A stretch of 64,000 nucleotides of DNA, from the NCBI RefSeq assembly GCF_910596095.1, contig NC_056546.1, forward strand, positions 13,893,425-13,957,424. The letters are read 5' to 3'. The stretch comes from Thunnus maccoyii. Lineage: Eukaryota; Chordata; Actinopteri; Scombriformes; Scombridae. The translations under genes were made by a program, and so were the position numbers. This document shows positions 12,056 through 24,433 of this stretch, in pieces (position 1 is the stretch's first letter; the number at the start of each line of letters is the position of its first letter). Below the pieces are notes generated by a model. The model made no database searches, had not been told where the DNA came from, and saw only the letters and a list, made by a program, of their open reading frames with translations.

Positions 12056-12072
12056 CCCCCCCCCCCCCCCCC
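12056..12072. repeat. poly-C run
   Basis: A run of about 17 C bases on the plus strand in intergenic DNA. Confidence 0.9.
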
Positions 12073-14789
12073 TTCCCCTTGTTTCTGTATCCGCCCTCCT
12101 GCAGAATATGTGAAAGTTTTATAAGTCTGTGGTCCTCACACTCCCAAACCCTCTCGTAAACTGTTAGCTATGATCTATTTCATTTGACTTTCAGTACGGA
12201 TTTGTTATTTTAATAATGGAAAATGTTTAGAAATTTTGCATCTGCATCTGGATTTGAATGTGAGAAATAATCACAGGATACATGCATCAGATTTCTTTCT
12301 TTCAAGTAAGCGCAACATTCATTAGAAATTAGAGAAAATTTTCCCAAAGAAATCCTTAAAGTTACTGGATCCACAACAAAAACAAAAACTTTTTCTCTTT
12401 GGCTCACGGCCTAACATTCCAACAAATTCGAAATGTCTTTTGAGATTCGACAACCTTTTCAGATATCCCAACAAACAAACATAATGAATCTGCTGCAGCA
12501 TATTCACTTCAGTGAAATGGATTCTCTTTTCTGAGAACGTGGCAACAGTTTACATGAAACTTTTCCCATTCACCCACACAGAAAACACACATGAATGTGT
12601 AATCAAACACAAAAATGCACACATACACACACACCACTCACACACATGAACACACAGGCTATCACCTCCCACCCACCAGCCTGGAAAATATTAACCTTTT
12701 CATCTCATGTCACCTTTTTGTCTAACTTTATGTATCATGCTTGTATGACTGCAGACACACGCCACACTGCACACATGCACACATTACATACTGGTCGTAT
12801 GTGAACACAGACTCATGCAAAGTAAACATACAGACACACGAGAGGTTGCGGATATCTCCAAGGAACTTCAGAGAATTCAGGGAGTGGAGAGTCATTTGGT
12901 TAAAGAGGATCAAACTGCAGGAAATGAGAATCATTGACCCTCCCTTGTGACTGAATCTACAATCTGTGCCTGAAATCAGTTGGAGGAATAAAGAAAATAG
13001 AGAAAGTTAGCTGGAGAAGGAAATGTTTGAGCGCCTATAAATAGTAAGCCCATGTTTGAAATGATTCTGAAAGGCATGCAGTCATTTATTATTCAGGTTC
13101 ATTTTGCTCTGTTTTTATCACATGGAATGAGAAAAAAAGACAGTTTTACACTTTACATGCTTGTTCGGAATCTGGACTTATTTTCTGACAATAGCAGATT
13201 TAAAACTACTTATAGGCTAAACTGTGTATTTATGGAAGTAATACACTGTCCTTTAGGTAAATAAGCTCTGATTTAGCCATGACAGTGTAACAGGCAGCAT
13301 GGATTTTAGAAATGATACAAACTTAATGTTCTGCAGCATCAGCAAGAAACCAAATAAAGGGACACAGAATTGAAACTATAAACTGTCAGATCAAATATTA
13401 ATATTATGATATTGCTGTATTCCAGTAAATCATCTGAAAATTGTATTGGTGATTTACAATCAGTTCGGCTTCTCATATGCAACACCAAGCAACCTAATTG
13501 TCTTAGATCAGCACCTATAAGCCATCTGCTTTGTGCACTGTTTGACTGTCCTCAGACAAAGGGGATTTTTTTTTTTTTAAAAAAGGGCCTCTCAAACACT
13601 CTGAGTCTTTATTAAAGATTTTTAGCACAACCAACAGTGAAGATGGGAGGCTGCGTTTTAGTGCAAGGCATTAACGAAAACAAACAGTACATTGTGAGCA
13701 TAAAGAGAAGAAGCCTTTTGCATTGAAGAGGTGCACGAGGCCTCATTCATAATTCAGAGGCGTCGCAGCGATATGAGAGAGGAGGACGCATCTGTCTGCA
13801 TTACGCTAGCGTTGCCTCTGCGTTGCATCACCCTCCCGGGTGGTTCGTTTTCGAGAGTTTAATACGCTCCCTATCAGTTTCGCTCTGGCTGTGGTCTAAT
13901 TTCAGCCTCAGATAAGAGCCTTTATTTGTCACCCAGCTCCTTTTTCCCTGTCACACAGCCTAGAGTGCCTTCTCAGTCTAAAATCTTTGAAGGAGTGCTG
14001 ACTGGATGAGCTCTGCTGTTTGTCTATATGTTACTTGTGACTATTCAGTGTTCAGTATCACAAGTGAGGATATTATGAACCCTCAATGCTAACTCGAAAC
14101 CCATCCCCCACACACACATGTATTGCTGTCTCCCCACACAAAGAGAGGCGCATGTGCCTTATTACACACACACACACACACACACACTTACATACACGCA
14201 CACACACAGCTGGCTGCTGGTCTGTCTGACCTAGTTTATTTCTGTAGGCTGCTCTAATGGAGGGAGCGAGCGTGGTGTATTATCTGACTGCATCTGATTT
14301 GCATTTCTGCCCTGTCACTGGCAGATGGCACCAGAGGTCGAGAGCAGAGCTTTTTGGAGGCCCTCTCACACACACCACACATACTGCACGTACTCACATG
14401 CACACACACGCACATGCACAGACGCTTCACACTCGTCATTTAAATACTTCAATTATCAAAAAAAGCTACTACTTGTTTGCTTCATCTCAAGTACAAATTA
14501 AAAAAAGTTTTGTATGTAATAAAGACATATGCAGGTGTGTGCTTGCAAACATACACACACACACACACAAATACGCTGTACATATCACACAGTACTCACT
14601 TGCAAGCATGCATGCAGAGGGGTGGAGAGCCTGGCGTTTCGAACTGTAGCATTTGGTTTACACCCTGTGCTCTCTTGCGCTGTTCATGCTTAATAGGAAG
14701 GAAGTGATGAATCACACTCACTTATTTGTAGTGGTGGTGAGTGTTCAAGCACAGATAGGCCCTCTCTCACTCTCTCCCTCTCTATCTCA

Positions 14790-14791
14790 CG

Positions 14792-14822
<31 letters not shown>

Positions 14823-14838
14823 ACATACACATGCACAC
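14790..14838. repeat. (CA)n microsatellite
   Basis: About 20 CA units with TA interruptions, preceded by a TC-rich stretch at 14762-14788. One of several CA tracts between 14.1 and 15.5 kb. Confidence 0.95.
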
Positions 14839-16876
14839 TCTCTAGAAATCACAGAGGAAGTGAACAGACATGAAACCTCAGCACTTTGTCATTTTCTATC
14901 TGATGGAAGTCTATGTCATGGTTGAAATCATTCAGAAAGAACGTGATATTATGGCATATTGTGACACAGAGATGTGTGTGTGTTTACAGCTCCACCACTG
15001 CATTAGTACATGTAAGAGATGAGAGCTGATACTGTGCAGCTTCTCTCTGTATGTCATGCTTTTTATTAAATCTGATCAAATCTGGATTTGTGTTGTTGTA
15101 GAATGAATACAAGGTGGTTTTAAGGTATGTCCTCCTGTCCTGATTTATCTCACTTCTACTAGAGATCGCACAGAAACACCATCTCAACCAGCTGTTTGTG
15201 GCAATTTCACAGGTGGTGTGTGTGTGTTTGTCCTGACGTATGTGAATGCAATGACATTTATTTGAATATGTCAGCAGTTTTTAACATCTCAACTGGTTTC
15301 ATGTCATGTGTGACCCATTTGAAAGATATTAAACGTGTAAATTTTAATATAGATGAGAGGGCAGGCACTGTTACAGTGAACACTGTAGGTATTCATGCAC
15401 GCACACACACACACACACACAAGCTATCAGTCTTTATTTGGAGACAGGAAACATCAGGGTGTGCTCTCACCCTCATTCTCTCTTTACCTCTCTCTCTTTC
15501 TCACACACACACACACACTGCAACACGCTTACACGTAACCGTTATTTAAGGGTGTGGGGACATTTTCCATGTGGTTTGAGTGGTTAAGCTTTGCAATTAT
15601 AAAGTGTAAAAAAAAATCTGCCAGATCTGCGCCATGTAAAGACACAAATGGCTGAAGTGGGGTAGCGGTGAGACCAATCAGTCGGAGGCTCATTGCAGTG
15701 TTGGGCAAAAATTGGCAAAAAAAAAAAAATATAGCCTTGTCACGCCATAGAAGAAGTTTTCCATGGATTTAGTGCTTGCAAGTTGAAGAGGCAGACTAAG
15801 ATGTGATGACATTTTCATAGTTTTATTCTTTGAGTTCAAAATCAAGGGCTAAGTTCAAACAGAATGCTACTTGTGCTTAAAAAAAATCCCCCCTCCCTTC
15901 TTTTTCTGTCTTTAGCTTTCACAATTTTCTTCAACATGACCATCTCCTCTCTGACTCATCCTTCAGGTCCCAAGTGTATTGTGGCGAACCACTGTCGAAT
16001 TCACTCTTCTTTTATATCCTTTTTCTCTCCTGTATCTCGCTTTCTCCCTCTTTCCATTTCTGTTTGCTCTGTGCCTGTCTCTCTTTAGCAAAGGTTAAGT
16101 TCTAGTTCAATGTAGATAGCTTTAAATAATGCATATTTCCAATTAAATATATATGAGCTAGCTTTTTAAAAAAATACTGTAAATTATACAGAGTATGCCA
16201 ATCTTGTGAACTGAAATAGTTCAATATTTGGACAGATAGGTGGGAAATAACAGACTGGGGTAGAATTAAGTTCTTTCTGCATTGAATGTGGCCCTTCCAA
16301 GATTTTTATAAGCGATAGAGAAGACTAGTCATTAACTCACAGGGAGCTAATTGTGTGGTTGGTGCTCCAGTTTAAAAGCCTACTGAGCAAAAATCTGTGA
16401 GTGTTACCTCAGGGTGTCTCATCTACTTAATTCAGGTAATACAGGTCCACAAGGTCAGCAGCAGAGGAGTCTAGCATCTGTTGAACTTTTCTCTGTGATC
16501 TTCTGAATGAAAATGTTTGCTTTGAGATGATTCACATGTGCACTTGTGGCTTTTATTTTGCCATAAATCTTCACAGCATTACAGAAGTATCATCCTCACT
16601 TCAGGTGGTGTATGTGACAGTCCAGCAATTGTGTCATTTCTACCTCAAAACCTGTTGGCAAAACAGCAGTTTGGGCGTTTCATGTCTTGCTTAATAGTCT
16701 GAAATGGATGCAAGTGGAACTGACAAAAGCCTTTGTGTTTATCTGTTATTGTCTGTGGCTGTGAGCATGTGCTGTGGGCAGGCGGGTGTCCTCTCTGTGC
16801 TCTGTGTGTGTGCCTACATGTACAGTAGGTGTTTTTGGATGCTGTGGGTGTGTGCATGCCATAGATTTGGATAATG

Positions 16877-16882
16877 TGTGTG

Positions 16883-16914
<32 letters not shown>

Positions 16915-16915
16915 C
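16877..16915. repeat. (GT)n microsatellite
   Basis: Two GT runs split by a TTT interruption; about 18 units in all. Confidence 0.95.
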
Positions 16916-17780
16916 GCTTGCTGTGTGTTCTCATTTGATGGCTGCTTGCTATCAGTGTTTGTTTGGGGTTAAAAGCCCCTGTCTCTGAGGGTGTTAGCGG
17001 GGGTCATCTAAACCGGATCTGCAGCAGAGTCGCTTGAGAGGCAGAAGCATAATCTGTAGCTGGCTTTGTGCTCCCAGATTAAAGTGATGATGTTTTAAAC
17101 CTTTCTCACGGCTACAATATGCCTTCGATTCCCTCCCCGCTACTCAGTGTGTGTGTGTGACAGGAGATCCACGCAGCTGGGTTCAAGAAAAGGACACCTT
17201 CCTCTCTATTTATGAAACGGGGAGCTTTAGCACATTATCTGAGACGACGCACGCATGTTCTATTCATCTATTAATTTGCCATCAACGTGGTGTAGCTATA
17301 GCGTATCTTCTCCAGTGTTTGAGGGGAAACAGCTGCTAATCCTAATCCCCCCATCTCCCCCCACGGGATTCTGTCAAATCACAGGCCCTTTAAAAAGCTC
17401 TGGCTGGCTGGTTCCAGGGCTGGTTGAGTGGCTGGCTGACTGGCAGGCTCTAAATGAGGGGAAGGACCATGCTTACCCGCTCCTGTGACTGACATCCACT
17501 AGGCCTCCAGAAAGTATGTCACTTGTTTGTACAAGTATGTACATAGGCTGCACACACCAGAAATTTCCATTGCATGTTGCTTTTTCAGTGGTATTATCCA
17601 ATATGGTGAAAATAGCTTTACCCATAAACATTTGCAGACATGTAGTTTATGTCAGAAGGTTCAAATAAATGCATACCATACTGTGAAATACAGTACATTT
17701 AATCTACCTTTTGGTTAACACAACAAGTGGTTTACTATCCAGAAACCTTTATTGCTCTAAAAGATTTTCAGAAAAACATT

Positions 17781-17850
17781 TGGGCGACTGTAGCTCAGGT
17801 GGTCTAGTGGGTCGACTGTTGGTTGGTGGTTTGATCCTCAACTCCATCTT
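17781..17850 (+). mobile_element. tRNA-derived SINE head fragment
   Basis: Has an RNA polymerase III box A-like motif (TGTAGCTCAGGTGG, 17789-17802) and a box B-like motif (GGTTTGATCC, 17828-17837) spaced as in a tRNA. No full cloverleaf or acceptor stem is evident, so it is a SINE relic, not a tRNA gene. Confidence 0.6.
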
Positions 17851-17860
17851 CCAGATTTTT

Positions 17861-18115
17861 AAGGGAATAATTCGAGATTTGGGGAAATACACTTATTTGC
17901 CTTGTTAGCTTAGCTTAGCATAAAGACTGGAGGCAGGGGGAAACAGCTAGCATCTGTCCAAAGGTAAAAAAAAAAAAAAAAAAAAAAGAGAGAGAGATAC
18001 CATGCTAACTAGTGAGCTGGAGAGGTGCAAGTAGGAAGACTTTTTTTTACCGTTGGACAGAGTCAGGCTAGTTTCTCTTTGTTTCCTGTTTTTATGCTAA
18101 GCTAACTAATTATCT
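17861..18115. repeat. inverted pair of a common teleost repeat
   Basis: 17861-17965 reads forward (GGGGAAATACACTTATTTGC, TTAGCTTAGCATAAAGACTG, TCTGTCCAAAGGT). About 18001-18115 reads the same family in reverse (CATGCTAACTAGTGAGC, CCGTTGGACAGAGTC, TTTATGCTAAGCTAACT). A matching reverse fragment resumes at about 18573-18655, so intervening DNA seems to have been inserted. A further reverse copy lies at 24660-24860. An A-run of about 22 separates the two arms. Confidence 0.6.
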
Positions 18116-18655
18116 GAAACTTCTGTCTCCACATTCTGGCACTGAGAGTAAAGGGGGGCGCCCGGCTGTGATTGCCTGATACAGGCATGCAGCATGCTCT
18201 CATGCACACCGTGAGTGACAGGCACACAGAGAGGGCCAGTAAAAACAGATATGTTTTGGCGGTCCACCAGCCCAAAAAACATATTTTTTGATGTTTCACT
18301 GGCCCACCGGGATTTGTCCCAGTATGCGCAATGGCCAATACACCACTAGCCGTAACCTACTGTTGCAGCTGTAAAATGGTGGATAAATTGATTTGAGTGT
18401 CACACAACCCCCACGAAATGACTCGCTTCAGAATTTGATCCATTTGGTCCTATAATATTCAGAGAGTCTAGAAGAGCCGCACGATTAACGGCCAAACAGC
18501 CAGTGCGGGAAGGTGGCACCCAACATGAGATTTAAAAACTCACATTAATTTATATATAAAAGTTCTGCACTGCAGGTTTAATTGACAAATATGATAGTGA
18601 TATAAATCTTCTTATCTAACTCTTGACAAGAAAGCAAATAAACACACTATTCCTT

Positions 18656-19780
18656 CAAGTGTCCTTGAGAAAGACTCTCAACCCCAAACTGCTCCCTATG
18701 TTTGTGTATGCATGGGGAAAATGGAAGCAGCATCTAGCAAATTAATGTAATGTACTAAAACTAAACACAGTGGCCTGAATGAGAACAAGAGTGCAGAATC
18801 AACAGGTCCCTTCTTTAGCAGAGGAAAAAGAAAATATTCTAGGTCATAGTGGTTCCTCATTTCAGCATTATGGTAAACTAAAGGTTTTGGAATTTAGCTG
18901 ACATCACTGTCAGGCTCTTTAAAGTGAGATGTATGTACAGTTTGAAAGAAGAACACATTCTTCCTCTTACAATTAAAAAGTGGAACTCAAAAGCAATAAA
19001 AATGCACATTTGCTCAATTCAGTACACTCAGGGGGTTTTGCTGCTGCAGTCTTGGCTGGTCTGGTATGACCACTATAGCAAAAGTTGTTTATTCAACATT
19101 GAGTTACGATCAAAAAGGTTGATTTTCGGTTAAGGTTAAAAATCCATTGTGGTCCAAGTAGTTTAAATGATTTTTTTATTGAATTAACATGATATTATGG
19201 TTAAATTTCACAACTGAAACAACATTTCAGACAACATTTCATCAATATTGTCTCAAGATCCTGTACATTTTTTAAAGTAGAGAACTGGGTGAGACCATTT
19301 TATGGTAGAGGTCTGTGGACGATGGATTGTGTTTTTTTTTAAATTATTATGTGCAGTTATTATGTGCAAATCTTCTTTAGGTATGTGTGTAATGTGTAAT
19401 GACAAAAGCATCTAAAAGTCACCTTTGGAAAGAGACTGCAAGGAAGTTAGAGAGTGGATTGGTCCCCTGTGAAATGTTCCATAATTTTAAATTTAGCGGT
19501 TAACGTCCCTGCCATCAGCGCATCACTGTCTGTCATGTTGCTTCCAAAAGAAAGGGTAAGTTGAGAATTTCTTATTACTTTTATATTAGCAGATTCTGTG
19601 AAAAATAATTGCAGTGTTTTGTGTTAATTTTGTTAAGAGTACTTATGTGGGCGAAGAAAAAGTAATTAAGATACTTAAACAGGGCATCCACATCAAGTCT
19701 TTGGCGAGTCAATGTTAGCATTAGCATTAGCTAACATTGAATTATCAAACGTAATTTATTTAACTGACTACACTTACTTT
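18656..19780. other. intergenic DNA, no gene seen
   Basis: AT-rich, no recognisable exons. The 5' end of the transposon relic that follows may lie in the last few hundred bases; terminal repeats could not be identified. Confidence 0.4.
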
Positions 19781-19782
19781 AC

Positions 19783-20995
19783 AGTTCAATATAGATGGTT
19801 TACCTTATTCAAAAGTTCCAAAATTCAGTTGTAGCCCATAGTTGCACACCTCAAATGTGATTACACCAAGACCCCATTTGTTTTTTGTATCTTTTGTGGT
19901 ATAAGCAAGCCAAACAATGTTTTTGAGTACCTACAACAACTTGTCAAAGGTCTTAAGAATGCACTGGCTAATGGCATTATTCATAATGGCAAGCAATTTA
20001 AAGTACAGGTCTCTTCCTTTATTTGTGATGCTCCAGCTAGAGCTTTCATTGAGCAGATTAAGGCAAATAATGGATATTCAGAGTGTGACAAGTGTTTTCA
20101 GTGGGGGTGTGTGGAGGAAGAAAATGACATATCCTTGAACAAAGGTGACACTCAGGACAGACAGTTTCAATGATATAGTTGATGAGGAACATACTTTGGG
20201 AAGACAGTTTACTATCCCCTTTATCTGGGGTAGTAATGATGTTTTTTTATGTTCCCAATTGATTACATGTATCTCATTTGCCTCAGAATAACAAGGAAAC
20301 TACTGAGTATGTGGTTAAAGGGCAAAAATCTGGTGACAAGTCCTCCTTCCCAAACTGTAGCAACCGTTTCAAGAAAACTGCTAACACTACATTCCTGCAC
20401 GCCTTGTGAATTTAATCGTAAACCAAGGGGACTATCGAAGACAGATCATTGGAAAGCCACTGAGCTGCAATCCTTTGTGTTGTATTGGGGCCCTGTTGTT
20501 TTGAAGGATTGCCTTCCCAGTGAGATGTACGACAGCTTCATGTTGTTTTCTGTTAGCTTGTACCTGTTGCTGTCCCTGATATTTATGAGGAAATGTGCCT
20601 TTGCACACAAGCTGATGGTTTCTTTTGTTGAACACTTTGGACAGTTGTACAGAAGGGATGAGATTGTGTTTGATGTACACCAGCTTATTCATTTGGCTGA
20701 AGAATACAGGCAGTTTGGTCCATTAGATAATATCTCAGGATTCCCTTTTGAGAACTATCTTGGGCAAATTAAGCATCTTCTACGCAAGCCACGTCAGCCT
20801 CTTATGGCAGGTTGTCTGAAATTCCAGATGTTGGGGTACCATATCCAAGAAATGATCCAATGTTACACAACATCCACACTGATGGTCCTGTTCCCCCACA
20901 GGCCCACAGTTCATTTCTTCACAACAGTACAGGAGTGTCTCCACTATTCTGTTTACTTTGTCCACAAAGAAGCGATACAATTGTATTGAGGTGGG
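19783..20995 (+). pseudogene. decayed EnSpm/CACTA-type transposase (DUF4218-like part)
   Basis: In one frame about 19919-20170 codes a segment with the motif order FICDAPARAF, then IKANNGYSECDKC, a zinc-binding region typical of CACTA/EnSpm-like TNP transposases. A later frame (open from about 20249 to 20989) carries VEHFGQLY, VHQLIHLAEEYRQFGPLD and SGFPFENYLGQIK, matching the DUF4218-type region of the same proteins, and near 20950 a third frame gives STKKRYNCIEVGD. Stops and frame shifts separate these parts, so the gene is dead. The open stretch of 246 codons suggests moderate age. The family call is confident; exact ends are not. Confidence 0.75.
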
Positions 20996-21000
20996 AGATA

Positions 21001-21940
21001 GATTTTATTATTATTATTTATTTTTACAGGGACAGTGCGCAATTAAAAGTAATTGCACCAGAGTAGCTGATTTACATCTGTTGTCTCTGGGTAGGTAGAC
21101 AAATAACAACCACAGTACAACAATTAAACTACATAAAACAACACAATACATAAGCCATCAGTGTAAGATAATAAATATAATCAGTATGACACATACAATA
21201 AATACAAGGCAATCATTGGAGGTGACACCTTTGTGCTGACTTTAGCCAAAGCTTGAGGCTGGTTTTAAACACTGCAAAGCTAATATTCGTTAGTATGGAA
21301 TTCCACTTCCCCACTACTTTGACCAAGAAAGCAGATTGACCAAAGGTTTTCTATCTGATCTGTGGTACCCAGTCACCCCTAGTAGATGCTCTAGTCCTAC
21401 CGGCACTGCCACTGCCAGGATAGGCCAGGTATCCTCTATGAGGAGGGGTGCGAGATTATAAACAATTTTAAACATCAGAATAAAATTATCAAAATTGAGA
21501 ATATTATATTTTTTAGAATATAACGATGATGATGATCCCTTGGCTTTTTATCTAGCACTTAGGATTTGTTTATAGAGTGAGTATTAAGCTTGAGGAGACG
21601 GAGACAACTGGTGCCTGATGCTCTTAAAATTATTCAAATAAAATTCAACATTGCTGATCACCCTACTAATTTTTTTTTTGAAGGACGGATTTGTATCAAT
21701 TATAATGCCTAAATATTTAACATGTGTCACAGATTTAATGACTTCACCATTAATTAAAATATTAGGATTGACTGAATTATTGATCCTCGCTGTGAAATAC
21801 ATGCAAACTGTTCTGTTTACATTAAGGGTCAAACATGAATTCGCTAGCCATGCCGACACATTGCTCATTGCAGCTGTCAGTTTGGCTGCAGCATGTTCTT
21901 TAGATCTTGCACGGATCTGAAGAACATGCTGCAGTGGAGA
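21001..21940 (-). mobile_element. 5'-truncated non-LTR retrotransposon (LINE) inside the transposon
   Basis: Minus-strand open frame (21584-22018, LINE part from about 21930 down) carries the C-terminal part of a reverse transcriptase: AMSNVSAWLANSCLTLNVN, then HVKYLGIIIDTNPSFKKK. Downstream is about 580 bp of 3' sequence ending near 21001 in CCCTGTAAAAATAAAT and an (AAT)n tail, as in L2/CR1-like LINEs with short tandem-repeat tails. The transposase frame is interrupted exactly here, so this LINE inserted into the EnSpm element. The clade is not certain. Confidence 0.7.
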
Positions 21941-21944
21941 ATAT

Positions 21945-22022
21945 AGTCCAATCAGAGGAAGATGTATATGAACAGCCATACTACATATTTCCCTGTGAGT
22001 CATCATACATTGGTACATACAG
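21945..22022 (+). pseudogene. possible continuation of the EnSpm transposase after the LINE
   Basis: A plus-strand stretch codes EDVYEQP, FPCESSYIGTY, which resembles the C-terminal region of fish EnSpm-type transposases. It follows the LINE insertion directly. Short and weak evidence, but position and orientation agree. Confidence 0.35.
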
Positions 22023-22273
22023 GTCAGTAGGTTGCAAGAGAATATAGGGATAGGTAAACTTTGCTATATCAAGCACAAATGTCTTCTCTATCCAGATGGA
22101 GATAGTGCCATGGATATACCCCTTTTTCATATGCAGTAAGTAGTCTATAGCCATGGGCAAAGGGTTGGGGGAGGGTGGCTTGGTGGGAGAGATCATAGTA
22201 CATCATAAGTAATTCTTTTCATTTTCATCCATAGAAAATACATTGACCTTTCAAGATAGGAGGTGAGGTGGTG

Positions 22274-22466
22274 CTGTGGTCAGTTGTGCAGTTCCCAAAT
22301 GTTGGCACAGCAGTAGTTCTAGAGAGCTGGCTTAAAGCAAAAGAAAAGACATTGTCATGGACCCCAAAAACATTAAAGTCTCAAAGGCCCTTTGAGATAG
22401 AATGAAACCAGATGATAAATGGATCTCATATGAGGATGTCCGCCTCCTAATTACATGTGGTGGGTA
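22274..22466 (+). pseudogene. EnSpm companion protein, N-terminal exon relic
   Basis: Codes WSVVQFPNVGTAVV, then ESWL, a short shift, then PDDKWISYEDVRLL. This is the pattern of the N-terminal region of DUF4806-type proteins that accompany some EnSpm elements in fish. One internal TGA or frame shift near 22400 breaks it. Confidence 0.55.
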
Positions 22467-22725
22467 ATCAGTGCAACACACATGTACATGCATGTACTTA
22501 AATTATATTTGTAACTAAGTATATAAAAGTTTTACAAACAAATGCCTTAACACTATACCTGTTATGTTATATTAAGTAAGTGGTGTTATTTTCCCTCCGC
22601 TCTCTCCGAGAGACCTTTGGCGAGGCTAAACGACAATGTGTGCAACCTCTGAGATAGAATCTGAGGACGAGGGCTAATAAACTTAGTCTGAAATAACTAC
22701 ATTTTCTGTTTATTTTATTCTTTAG

Positions 22726-22826
22726 GCCAAATCCCCTGTTTTTGCAGTCAGACTCAGATGAGCCATCAAATGGTGATGTTAAAATAAATAAAAGGCTTGC
22801 CAAACCGCCTGATGTGGGTTTCCCAG
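22726..22826 (+). pseudogene. EnSpm companion protein, internal exon relic
   Basis: Bounded by TTCTTTAG and a GGTACAT donor. One frame is open and acidic (SDSDEPSNGDV, then AKPPDVGFP), fitting the linker region of a DUF4806-type protein. Flanked by the other relics in the same orientation. Confidence 0.5.
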
Positions 22827-23596
22827 GTACATATATCACAATGACAAAATGGCATGGCAATAATTCTTTTATACAGTTTTAACAGTTTAATAGGTTACCA
22901 AATATGCCATTGTGTCACTCTGATATATGTAGTCAAAGAATAGTTAAGCAGTTCTCAAATTTGCAGCTTAGGTTCGGTCTTTTTCTGCAAATATATTCCT
23001 ATAACGAGCTGATTATAATGGCGAATGCTACCAAACTATACTGAAATATCATTATAGCTTTTTTTTTTTCAACAGGTATATCGGGATCCAGTGCAGAGCA
23101 ATACAACCCCCTTTGTCACCCACAACAAGCACTAATAACCACAATTTACTAATAAAATGCATGTAAAATAAAATTGTTTGTGCAAACAAATCAAAACAAA
23201 CTGGTCTTATGCTTTTTGTGTACAACTTTCCCTAACTCTAGACTTCTTAAGAGGGAAATGTATGATCATACTGTATGCAGTAATTCAATTTGGACGTGAG
23301 TGCATCACCTGGTGATGTCACAATCCTATTACTGCATGTTTATAAAATTCTGCTTTTATATTAATCCTCTTTGTTAAAATGATGACTGGATTTTCATTCA
23401 TACCTTTCAAAATGTGTGCAGTGATTAATATTTGTATTTTATAGATGTAACCACACAGATGCAATGCCAAGGTGAACACACCAGACAGCTTTTGAAAGGC
23501 ATGAGTCTATTTCAAACTGTGTAATTCCGCAGTAGTAATTTGCAAGTTATTTTAATTTCTCACTTACTAACAATTTTCAGCTTTCTTTTTCTTAAG

Positions 23597-23844
23597 ACCT
23601 TGCCATCCAGAAAATGACTTCAAAGCTTGCTGAAGTACTAGTGGTGGTAAAGCAAGTGTCAAGAGACATGCAGTTTGTCAAAAATGAATTGGCAGACACC
23701 AAAATGACCCTGGGTGGGGTGGTCTCTCAGGGACCAGTGCCAGCCACTACCCTTGAGATGTCCCCCATTCAGCTGCCAATTATGAATGAAGAGGACTTCC
23801 ATGAGGCGGAATCATTACTGAAGAATGAATCAGTCCATCACAAG
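23597..23844 (+). pseudogene. DUF4806-like exon
   Basis: Preceded by a strong pyrimidine tract and TTAAG acceptor. Codes KLAEVLVVVKQVSRDMQFVK, later IQLPIMNEEDFHEAE and LLKNESVHHK, the helical region ahead of the DUF4806 core. No stop within it. The phase at its end does not obviously match the next exon, so splicing may be broken or the donor differs. Confidence 0.55.
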
Positions 23845-24433
23845 GTGGTAATTTATTTGACAAACTGAACTGCAATAATTTGAGAACACCTTACAATCTT
23901 CTGCCTGTATGAGAAATATGAAATGATATGGGTAATAACAGTGCAGCCCTGCTCACATTTCCTCAAACAAAAATAACACAAAATAGAAAAAACTACAGAT
24001 AAAAATGCTAACGGCTTTTTATATATCACAGCATAGTATAAACTAAATAGTTAAAATAGTGTTGTATAGATAAAATGAGTAGCAGCCCTTTCAATATAAT
24101 TTTATGGCCATTTCAAAAATAAATTACCAAAAACAGGCTGCTACATTTAGCAGCAAAAATGCAGTTATTGCCTTTTAAACTTCTGACTGGAGTGTATTTG
24201 ACTGACCACCACCACCACTGGCTGGAATATCTGGGTTTGTAGAAACAGAAGTTGGTCTGTGTGTTCATGAAATGGAGTGCTCTGCTGTGCTGTTACCAGC
24301 ATAACGTCCCACAGAACAATATAATGTAGTTCAACACAACAGTATAAGCAGTGGCCTCAAAAATGATTTCAGTGCAGGCAACATCATGATGACAACCATT
24401 TTGTCCCTCTCGTTTGTTTATATTGTATTGTAG

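Larger units (their letters stand above)
9974..17780. other. intergenic DNA between fas and pten, no gene seen
   Basis: About 7.8 kb with CA/GT microsatellites (14163-14208, 14540-14570, 14790-14838, 15402-15421, 15500-15520, 16877-16915), C runs (12056-12072) and A/T runs. The short open frames are mostly translated microsatellites. The stretches at about 13700-13980 and 16970-17500 are more complex and less repetitive, and could hold conserved non-coding elements; I cannot test that here. Confidence 0.5.

Noticed and set aside
14257..14649. 130-codon plus-strand open frame
   Set aside because: Runs through CA microsatellites; the remaining residues match nothing and the composition is that of repeats.
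17781..17850. Functional tRNA gene
   Set aside because: Box A and B are present, but no complementary acceptor or anticodon stems could be drawn; it is a SINE head.
20432..20692. Minus-strand frame overlapping the transposase
   Set aside because: Shadow of the plus-strand EnSpm transposase frame, which has the recognisable motifs.
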